Assembly (NCBI GenBank): GCA_900551625.1 | Contig: URWZ01000037.1 | Coordinates: 1-10,950 of the forward strand | Source of the DNA: an uncultured Collinsella sp. | Lineage (GTDB): Bacteria > Actinomycetota > Coriobacteriia > Coriobacteriales > Coriobacteriaceae | Direction of reading: 5' to 3' | Length of the DNA: 10,950 nt | Notes under the pieces: generated by a model | Seen by the model: the letters and a program-made list of their open reading frames with translations, nothing else | The model's database searches: none | What the model was told of the DNA's origin: nothing | Position numbers and translations under genes: made by a program | Shown: in pieces, positions 5,266-10,950 of the stretch | Numbering within the stretch: position 1 is the first letter of the stretch | Layout of the letters: every line of letters begins with the position of its first letter

Positions 5266-8200
5266 ATGGATCTTTCGACTTTGATGCCGCAACAGCTGCG
5301 GATCGTCAAAACGCTCGACCGTCCGCTGTTTGTCTCGGCGGGCGCCGGTTCGGGCAAGACCTTTACCCTTACGCGCCGCATCGTCTACGCGCTCTCGCCC
5401 GAGTCTGGTCCGTTCGTTGAGCATCTGGACCAGGTGCTCGCCATTACCTTTACCAAAGATGCCGCGGCCGAGATCCGTGACCGCGTGCGCCGCGCGCTCA
5501 TCGACGAGGGCATGGACGAGGAGGCTCTGACCGTCGACGATGCGTGGATCTCGACCATTCACGGCATGTGTTCGCGCATCCTGCGCGCGCATGCGCTGGA
5601 GCTGGGCATCGACCCCGAGTTCACGGTGCTCACCGATACCGACGAGCTTATGGACCAGGCTGTTGAGCATGTGCTGGCCCGCGCGACGGCGCCCGATGGC
5701 GCCCCCGAGCTCGCGGCATCGCTCAAGGCCCTCTACGCCTGGTATCCCATGGCGGGCGAGGGCGGCCCCTTTGGCGCCGGCACCACCATCAAGGGCCTGG
5801 TGCGCGAGCTGCTGGAGCTCTCGAGCCAGCTGCCGGGCGGTATGGACGACGTGCGCGTGGCGCGCGGCCAGGCCGATACCTCGGCACTTGCCGATGCCTA
5901 TCGCGCGGCGCTGGGCGTAAGCAAGGCCGCGACCGAGAAGGCACAGATGGCGCTCGATGCCATCGATGCATTCGAGGCCAGCGGCAAGACCATGGCCGAT
6001 GCGGCGCGACTCATGATGTCGTGCACCATGCCGCGCGCGAGCAAGGCATTCCCTAAGGAGCAGGTGGAGCTACTCAAGGCCGAGGCCGCCGATGCGTTTA
6101 TCAATATCGTGCTTGCCTGCGGTGGCCCGGCGCTCGATGCGCTGGTGGGGCTTGCTCGTGCCGTGGAGGCGGAGTATCGCTCGCTGAAGGCTGCCCAGTC
6201 CGCCCTCGATAATAACGACCTGCTACGTATGGCCTACGAGGCCCTGCGCGATTACCCTGCCATCCGTGCTGCGTACGAGGGCCGCTTTAAGATGGTCATG
6301 ATCGATGAGTTCCAGGATACCGACCAGATGCAGGTCGATCTGATCCGCTACCTGACGGGTACGGGGGAGCGCGCGCTGTGCACCGTGGGCGATGCGCAGC
6401 AGTCCATCTATCGCTTCCGTGGCGCCGAGGTCGAGGTGTTCCGTCGCCAGGAGCGCAAAGTGGGATCGGCGGCGTCCGAGACGGTCGCCACGCCGGATGT
6501 CCCCACCGGCGAGCTCGTCAAACTCGTGCGCAACTTCCGCAGCCATGACGAGGTGCTGCGTTACGTGGCACGCGTCTTCGACGGCGATGACGGCGGTCTG
6601 ATGCAGGGCTTTTTGGATCTTGAGGCGAGCGACGGCCGCAAGGACACGCTGGTGGCAGACGCCTCGCGTCGTCAGGCGCTCTTTGTTGCCGGCGGCAGCA
6701 CGCAGGAGCGCACACAGGCCAAGGCCCGTGCGATCGCCGAGCGATTCCGCGCGCTTGCCGATGCCGGCCAGCCCCAGGGCGGCATGGTGCTGCTGCTGGG
6801 CCGCATGACCAACGCAGACGTCTACGCACAGGCCTTCCGCGACCAGGGGCTCGACTGCGTCATCGCGGGCGGCTCGGTCTTTGCGCAGGCTGCCGAGGTG
6901 CAGACGGTGCGCGCCCTGGTTTGTGCGCTCGCCAATCCGGCCGATACGGCGCAGGGCCTTATGCCGCTGCTGGCCTCGCCGATGTTTGCGCTCGGCGCCC
7001 AGGAGTTCCTAGCGCTGGCGACCAAGCTCGACGAGCAGACGGGGGAGACCTCGCGCAGGAATATCGACGTGGGCATCATGAGTGATTTCGACGTGCCGGG
7101 CCTGCAAGACCTGCCGCTCGTGACGCGCGCCCGCGAGGTGCTGCGGTATGCGCTTCGTCGCGTGGGCCGCGATTCGTTCGCAGCCATCGCGCGCGACGTG
7201 GTCAACGCCTCCGGCTGGTTTGTGCGTCTGGCACAGCGTGGTCCCGAGGGCAAGGCCATTGCCGCCAACGTGCTCAAGGCGCTCGACGCTGTGGCCGAGG
7301 CGGAGGCCGAGTTCGGCAACTCGCCGCGTTCCATCGCGCTTGCCTTCGATCGCTTCCTAGCGGGCAAGGAAGCCCCGGGTGCCCTCAACGAGGAGGGCGA
7401 CGGCGCGGTGCGCATCATGACGGTGCACGCATCCAAGGGCCTGGAATATCCGGTCGTGGCGGTCGCCGAGTGCTTTGGCGTGCGCAAGTCCTCGGGTGCG
7501 GCACAGATGGGGCGTGTCGAGGGCGGGGCGCAGGTTGTGGCACTGCCTGCACGCTTCGACGGCGTTAAGCTCGCCGACGGAACCTTTGTGAAGGGCGACG
7601 ACGTTAAAAAGCAGTTTGAGCATGCGTTTAAGGGCAAGGGCACGTCGCTATGGCTGCCGCCGGAGCTCATGGAGGACGTCTGCGCGACGGGTTCTCCCGC
7701 CGAGGCATTTGCTCGCCTGCGCAACGATGACCTGCGGCTTTCGCTCGAGGAGCGGGCCCGCTTGCTCTACGTTGCCATGACGCGTGCGCGCGAGCTGGTG
7801 ATCTTGGCGATGGATGCCGGCGTGAGCCGTGGCAAGCTGTGTGCGCCGGCCTTCGACGTCGAGACCGATCTGACCTACGACGTGCTGCGCCGTATTTTGC
7901 CGACCGACGCTCTGGACGTGCCACAGCTCGATAGTGATCGTTTGACGTTCGACAACTCCAAGCCGGGCGACTACGAGCTCATTTCGCTCGCGGACTTTAC
8001 CTTTGGCGAGCAGGCGTTTGAGGCCAACGCTTCGCTGGATGCCGAGGGCAGGCTCGTTCGTGGCGAAACCGATGTCGCCGATAATGCTGCGCACTCAACC
8101 GTGCCCGGTCCTGCCGACCCCAAGCCCGATTCGTTTGAGCTTGTGTATCCCCAGGCGGCGGGCGTGCGCATGGGCGTGTGTCCGTTCCCGGCGCGTGATT

Positions 8201-8889
8201 CGTACAGCTATTCGTCGATCGCCGCGGCGCTCCATGCCGAGACGGAAGACCGTGCCGCCGAGGCTCATGTTCCCATGGACGAGTCCGGCGATGATGCGGA
8301 GTCGGATGGTTCCGAGATGACGGATGCAGACGTGGCCGCCGTTGAGTCCGCCGGCAACCCCATGGCGCTGGGCTCGGCGTTCCATGCCGCCTGCCAGTGG
8401 CTCATCGAGATGGGTGCCGATGCGCTGCCCGCTGAGCGTGCCGACGCCCTGGCTCGCTTGTGGCGCCTGACGCCGGAACAGCGCGAGCGCTTCGATGTCG
8501 CTCTGGATCGCTGGCTCAAGTCGTCGGTTCGTGCCGAGCTGCTCGCGTGGCCGTGCATCCGTGCCGAGGTGCCGTTCTTCTCGCTGGGCTGCGAGGACGA
8601 GGATATCGCCCGCTACGGCGCCTATGCCGAGGGCGCCATCGATGTCTTGGCAACCGACCCGGCCGATCCGTCGCACGCACTGGTCATCGATTACAAGACG
8701 GGTGGCACGCCGGATGAGACGCCGGACCAGCTGCTCGAGAAGCACGCCCTGCAGGCGCGCGTCTACGCTGATGTTCTGCACAAGGCGGGCTTTGAGGCCG
8801 TGACCGTCAAGTTCGTTCGCGTGGAGCAAGCGAACCCCGCCATCTTCGTCGAACCCGCCGAACCCCAAGTAGTCACCTACAACCTCTAG
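5266..8889 (+). CDS. addA: AddA: ATP-dependent helicase/nuclease subunit A
   Basis: 1207 aa, close to Bacillus AddA in size. It is a superfamily 1 (UvrD/Rep-like) helicase with a C-terminal nuclease, forming with AddB the complex that unwinds and degrades double-strand ends until Chi. All helicase motifs are seen: Walker A 'SAGAGSGKT' (24-32), Ia 'ITFTKDAAAEIRDRVR', II 'IDEFQDT' (346-352), III 'GDAQQSIYRFRGA' (375-387), IV 'LVRNFRS' (420-426), V 'RIMTVHASKGLEYP' (716-729), VI 'RLLYVAMTRARE' (832-843). The RecB-type nuclease shows H1040 in 'GSAFHAA', D1126 in 'EGAIDVL', D1142 and K1144 in 'IDYKTGG', and a Q in 'ALQARVYADVL'. A 40-residue acidic linker (about 990-1030) joins the two parts. It is intact and co-transcribed with addB. 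No other gene of the operon is visible downstream. Confidence 0.96.
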   Translation: MDLSTLMPQQLRIVKTLDRPLFVSAGAGSGKTFTLTRRIVYALSPESGPFVEHLDQVLAITFTKDAAAEIRDRVRRALIDEGMDEEALTVDDAWISTIHGMCSRILRAHALELGIDPEFTVLTDTDELMDQAVEHVLARATAPDGAPELAASLKALYAWYPMAGEGGPFGAGTTIKGLVRELLELSSQLPGGMDDVRVARGQADTSALADAYRAALGVSKAATEKAQMALDAIDAFEASGKTMADAARLMMSCTMPRASKAFPKEQVELLKAEAADAFINIVLACGGPALDALVGLARAVEAEYRSLKAAQSALDNNDLLRMAYEALRDYPAIRAAYEGRFKMVMIDEFQDTDQMQVDLIRYLTGTGERALCTVGDAQQSIYRFRGAEVEVFRRQERKVGSAASETVATPDVPTGELVKLVRNFRSHDEVLRYVARVFDGDDGGLMQGFLDLEASDGRKDTLVADASRRQALFVAGGSTQERTQAKARAIAERFRALADAGQPQGGMVLLLGRMTNADVYAQAFRDQGLDCVIAGGSVFAQAAEVQTVRALVCALANPADTAQGLMPLLASPMFALGAQEFLALATKLDEQTGETSRRNIDVGIMSDFDVPGLQDLPLVTRAREVLRYALRRVGRDSFAAIARDVVNASGWFVRLAQRGPEGKAIAANVLKALDAVAEAEAEFGNSPRSIALAFDRFLAGKEAPGALNEEGDGAVRIMTVHASKGLEYPVVAVAECFGVRKSSGAAQMGRVEGGAQVVALPARFDGVKLADGTFVKGDDVKKQFEHAFKGKGTSLWLPPELMEDVCATGSPAEAFARLRNDDLRLSLEERARLLYVAMTRARELVILAMDAGVSRGKLCAPAFDVETDLTYDVLRRILPTDALDVPQLDSDRLTFDNSKPGDYELISLADFTFGEQAFEANASLDAEGRLVRGETDVADNAAHSTVPGPADPKPDSFELVYPQAAGVRMGVCPFPARDSYSYSSIAAALHAETEDRAAEAHVPMDESGDDAESDGSEMTDADVAAVESAGNPMALGSAFHAACQWLIEMGADALPAERADALARLWRLTPEQRERFDVALDRWLKSSVRAELLAWPCIRAEVPFFSLGCEDEDIARYGAYAEGAIDVLATDPADPSHALVIDYKTGGTPDETPDQLLEKHALQARVYADVLHKAGFEAVTVKFVRVEQANPAIFVEPAEPQVVTYNL

Positions 8890-8897
8890 CCACCTCA

Positions 8898-8961
8898 GGC
8901 TTTACGGTGCTATTTGGTTAGTTTTGCGGCCGTAAAGCCCTCAATCGTCCAAATAGCACCG
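8898..8961. repeat. Interleaved (pseudoknot-order) inverted repeats after addA
   Basis: Two perfect inverted repeats interlock. GGCTTTACGG (8898-8907) pairs with 8930-8939, and CGGTGCTATTTGG (8905-8917) pairs with 8949-8961. The order is A-B-A'-B', and the left arms share three bases (8905-8907), so the RNA can form a near-complete pseudoknot or switch between two hairpins. It begins 9 bases after the addA stop and has no T-run. It may be an addA mRNA 3' structure or a dispersed intergenic repeat. I do not recognise a named RNA family. Confidence 0.75.
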
Positions 8962-8986
8962 CAACGCATGGGAGAGCCTGGGGCGG

Positions 8987-8992
8987 TACAAT
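8987..8992 (+). promoter_or_regulatory. Putative -10 of the DUF3284-like gene
   Basis: TACAAT lies 33 bases before the start codon and just downstream of the interleaved repeats. No good -35 hexamer is present at normal spacing. The hexamer is one base from consensus and similar to other candidate -10 elements in the window. Confidence 0.35.
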
Positions 8993-9025
8993 GACTCGAA
9001 CGGTTCAAACGAATAAGGAGCCATC

Positions 9026-9535
9026 ATGCAGCTCACCAAAACGCTTAAGGTGACGCCGGAGGAGCTTTTTGACGCTCTGGCGGGGTCCATCATGCAGGAT
9101 ATCGAGAACGCCACGGGCAAGCGTCCCAGCCGCAACAAACTCAACGGCTATAAGTACGAGAAGCGTGCCCAGTCTGCAAAAGGCAAGGCCAAGGGCACGG
9201 CGATCAAGGTTAAGATCAAGCACTTTGACTACCCGTGCCTCTATGAGGTCCGTTTTCAGTATGCGGCGGGCATCAATACCATGCGCTATGAGGCTGCACC
9301 TGCTGGCGATGGTGCCTGCGAGCTCACCTATACCGAGGATTTTCAGGGTGTGGGTGGCAGCACGTCTGGCACGCGCGGCAAGCTCGGCCTCTTCTTCTAT
9401 GAGCGCAAGCTCAAGAGCCACGCCAACCAGACGATTGATCAAATCGTCAAATACATCGAGGGTGAGCGCCGCGTAAAGGCTAATCCCGCCTTCGCCGATG
9501 ATACTGCTGAAAACGCTTCGGATGTATTCCATTGA
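9026..9535 (+). CDS. DUF3284-like protein of unknown function
   Basis: 169 aa, soluble, with no signal peptide or membrane segment. The opening 'MQLTKTLKVTPEELFDALAG' and 'SIMQDIENATGKRP', the central 'LNGYKYEKRAQ' (40-50), and the later 'CELTYTEDFQG' and 'LGLFFYERKLKSHANQTI' follow the layout of DUF3284 proteins. These are short and occur mainly in Firmicutes and Coriobacteria, and in my judgement probably adopt an SRPBCC/START-like lipid-binding-type fold. Their function is unknown. The residues about 50-64 are lysine/alanine-rich ('AQSAKGKAKGTAIKVK'), a likely basic loop. The start is well fixed by AAGGAG (9015-9020), 5 bases before the ATG. It appears to be transcribed alone: addA is 136 bases upstream across a structured gap, and no terminator is obvious after it. 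Family assignment is from memory of the motif pattern. Confidence 0.68.
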   Translation: MQLTKTLKVTPEELFDALAGSIMQDIENATGKRPSRNKLNGYKYEKRAQSAKGKAKGTAIKVKIKHFDYPCLYEVRFQYAAGINTMRYEAAPAGDGACELTYTEDFQGVGGSTSGTRGKLGLFFYERKLKSHANQTIDQIVKYIEGERRVKANPAFADDTAENASDVFH

Positions 9536-9561
9536 TACCCTGTGCAAAAGCTTTACCGCTC

Positions 9562-9578
9562 TTCACATCAACTGTGAA
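9562..9578. promoter_or_regulatory. Short palindrome upstream of the transporter gene
   Basis: TTCACA (9562-9567) and TGTGAA (9573-9578) form a perfect inverted repeat around five bases, 60 bases before the transporter start. It could be an operator or a weak hairpin at the end of the preceding transcript. No T-run follows, so termination is unlikely. Confidence 0.3.
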
Positions 9579-9638
9579 CACTTCAGGCTTCGAATCAGTA
9601 GCGAGCGGCCCGACAAAAATAGTTGTTGGTAGTGCCAA

Positions 9639-10838
9639 ATGAATAAGAATGCCACTACGCAACTGCACGTCTATTCCGCCTTTTTCGTTCTCACGGGATT
9701 TGTTTTAAATCGGGGAGTGTTTCTACTTTTCCTTGCGGAGAAAGGAATGTCTGTTACGGAAATCGCGCTTTATCAAGCCCTGTTCAACATAGCAACGGTC
9801 GTCCTCGAGCTGCCAACAGGGCTGATAGGCGATTTCTTTGGAAAGAAGTTTTCGATTCAAGTGGGCGTGCTGCTGCTTTTCTTCCATACAGCTGGCATGC
9901 TGTTGCTTTCAGGCCCTTTTCTCGTCGTGCTTTCCCTTGTTGAGGCACTCGCCTACTCCCTTCAATCGGGATCCGAACAAGCACTTTTATATGAAATTGC
10001 CCGAAATGCCGGTCAAGGAGAGCGCTTCCTCACCATCAACGCTCGGCTGCTTGCCGCGCAATCAATCGCTACGGGAATGGCAATTGTGCTCGGATCTTTC
10101 ATTGCCCAAGTATCTTGGAGTGCCCTCTACGTATGTGTCTCCGTTTTCTATCTCCTGCAGCTTTTCCTTCTGTATCCCATTGAGAGGACGGAAACGACCC
10201 GTTCTGAAAGATCAGAAAAGGGGAGGTTTGACGCAGTCAAGATGTTCAGGCGCGAGACCTGGCGCGTTGGAGAATCCGCTTTTGCGGTATTGCTTCTCCT
10301 CATCGGCACAAGCATGCTCGACGGATTCTACGGGAGTTATTACAACTTGAATCAGTTGGTATTCGACGCATTTGATGCTCCCGTCTCCATAATAGGAATC
10401 TTTTTCGGTGCATCCTATGCAGTAAATGCGACGGCCTACATTGCAGCAGATTTCTTCTCATCGCGTTTCGGGAAAAGAAATACCATGCTCGGCTCGATGC
10501 TAATCGAGGCTGGCCTTTTCTTGATTCTTCCGTGGCTCGCTTCAAATCCTCTGTGCTTGTTTGGCCTCAGCATGGTGCTTTGTTTCCTCCCAGAAGTGGT
10601 GTACATCACTTCGGAAAACTTAATCCAAGACGGGATAGCGGACGATCTCCGTGCGACTATCCTTTCCGCTGCGTCTCTGGTAAGGGCCCTCTTTTCCGCA
10701 TTGTTTTTCTCCGTATTTGGACATGTGTTGGGGTTATACCCCATTCAGATGGCGCTCGGTATTATTGGCGCAATCGCGATAGCAATTACCGCCGTTGTTT
10801 CATTAAAAATGGTAGGAATGCAGCTCTCCAAGAATTGA
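9639..10838 (+). CDS. Major facilitator superfamily transporter
   Basis: 399 aa with about 12 hydrophobic segments, the normal MFS size, so an inner-membrane secondary transporter. 'LELPTGLIGDFFGKK' (56-70) is the conserved motif A loop after the second helix, with D65, G68, K69 and K70 in the expected places. A polar central loop, 'ERTETTRSERSEKGRF' (about 182-197), separates the two six-helix halves. Substrate cannot be told: drug or metabolite export is common for this 'PTG..D..G+K' group. The start is constrained by an in-frame TAG at 9630-9632, just ahead of the ATG. There is no good Shine-Dalgarno, only TTGGTAG. The gene is visibly richer in A+T than its neighbours and freely uses codons such as ATA, AGA and AAT that are rare in addAB. 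This suggests horizontal acquisition. Confidence 0.88.
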   Translation: MNKNATTQLHVYSAFFVLTGFVLNRGVFLLFLAEKGMSVTEIALYQALFNIATVVLELPTGLIGDFFGKKFSIQVGVLLLFFHTAGMLLLSGPFLVVLSLVEALAYSLQSGSEQALLYEIARNAGQGERFLTINARLLAAQSIATGMAIVLGSFIAQVSWSALYVCVSVFYLLQLFLLYPIERTETTRSERSEKGRFDAVKMFRRETWRVGESAFAVLLLLIGTSMLDGFYGSYYNLNQLVFDAFDAPVSIIGIFFGASYAVNATAYIAADFFSSRFGKRNTMLGSMLIEAGLFLILPWLASNPLCLFGLSMVLCFLPEVVYITSENLIQDGIADDLRATILSAASLVRALFSALFFSVFGHVLGLYPIQMALGIIGAIAIAITAVVSLKMVGMQLSKN

Positions 10839-10946
10839 TATATCGATTGACGAGCTATCCGAAGCGTCGAGCCTTCTTGATGGACATGACTATTCGTCAC
10901 AAGTCATTCCGCGCATCGCCTGGGTTCCAGTAATACTCGATATATC
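10837..10946. repeat. Short inverted repeat flanking the region after the transporter
   Basis: GATATATCGA (10837-10846) at the transporter stop codon and TCGATATATC (10937-10946) near the window end are reverse complements, 90 bases apart. Both contain the self-palindrome GATATATC, so they can equally be read as direct copies. The bases between hold a weak hairpin (10886-10891 with 10902-10907) and no confident gene. Two partial open frames reach the edge: one on the plus strand with no usual start codon, and one on the minus strand ending at 10897 (SRYIEYYWNPGDARNDL). Either could be the edge of a real gene. Confidence 0.35.
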
Positions 10947-10950
10947 TGGA

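Noticed and set aside
3847..5670. Long antisense open frame of 607 codons opposite addB and addA
   Set aside because: It is a GC-bias shadow: it covers conserved motifs of both sense genes, has no ribosome binding site, and its residue mix (His/Arg/Gln-rich) is typical of antisense frames.
6822..7724. Antisense open frame of 300 codons opposite addA
   Set aside because: It lies fully within the helicase motif region of addA and has Ser/Arg/Ala-rich shadow composition and no start signals.
2113..8889. addB-addA as a possible novel anti-phage helicase-nuclease system
   Set aside because: The motifs, order, sizes and two nuclease domains fit the ordinary AddAB recombination complex, and no accessory defence gene accompanies them.

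Overview
The window looks like chromosomal DNA from a GC-rich anaerobic actinobacterium of the class Coriobacteriia, most likely Collinsella or a close relative. This is inferred from three things: strong GC bias at third codon positions, the gene set (Rrf2 regulator beside cysK, YerC/YecD-type TrpR-like regulator, addB-addA), and intergenic repeats with a TTGGGGACGG core. No rRNA, tRNA, transposase, CRISPR or phage structural gene was found.

Layout, left to right. The 5' end of cysK (cysteine synthase) runs leftward off the window. An Rrf2-family regulator with four clustered cysteines diverges from it and ends near a strong hairpin. That hairpin probably also terminates the converging gene, a small YvlD-like 'phage holin 4_2' family membrane protein. 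A 323-base divergent intergenic region then leads into the TrpR-like YerC/YecD regulator, which has its own terminator. A perfect 36-bp inverted repeat abuts that terminator. Next come addB (1049 aa) and addA (1207 aa), separated by 3 bases and almost certainly one operon. They encode the helicase-nuclease that resects double-strand breaks for RecA-dependent repair. An unusual interleaved inverted repeat follows addA. After it come a DUF3284-like protein with its own ribosome binding site and a major facilitator superfamily transporter. The transporter gene is clearly less GC-rich than the rest and looks like a later acquisition.

How the parts relate. cysK and the Rrf2 gene form a likely autoregulated cysteine or Fe-S sensing pair, with a palindrome between them as the candidate operator. 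addB and addA form a two-nuclease AddAB complex. The other genes look like independent units, and nothing indicates they share a pathway.

I see no convincing new multi-gene system. The points most worth a second look are the repeat elements (1942-2030, 781-817 and 8898-8961), the apparent loss in AddB of two of the four Fe-S cluster cysteines, and the foreign-looking transporter at the right end.
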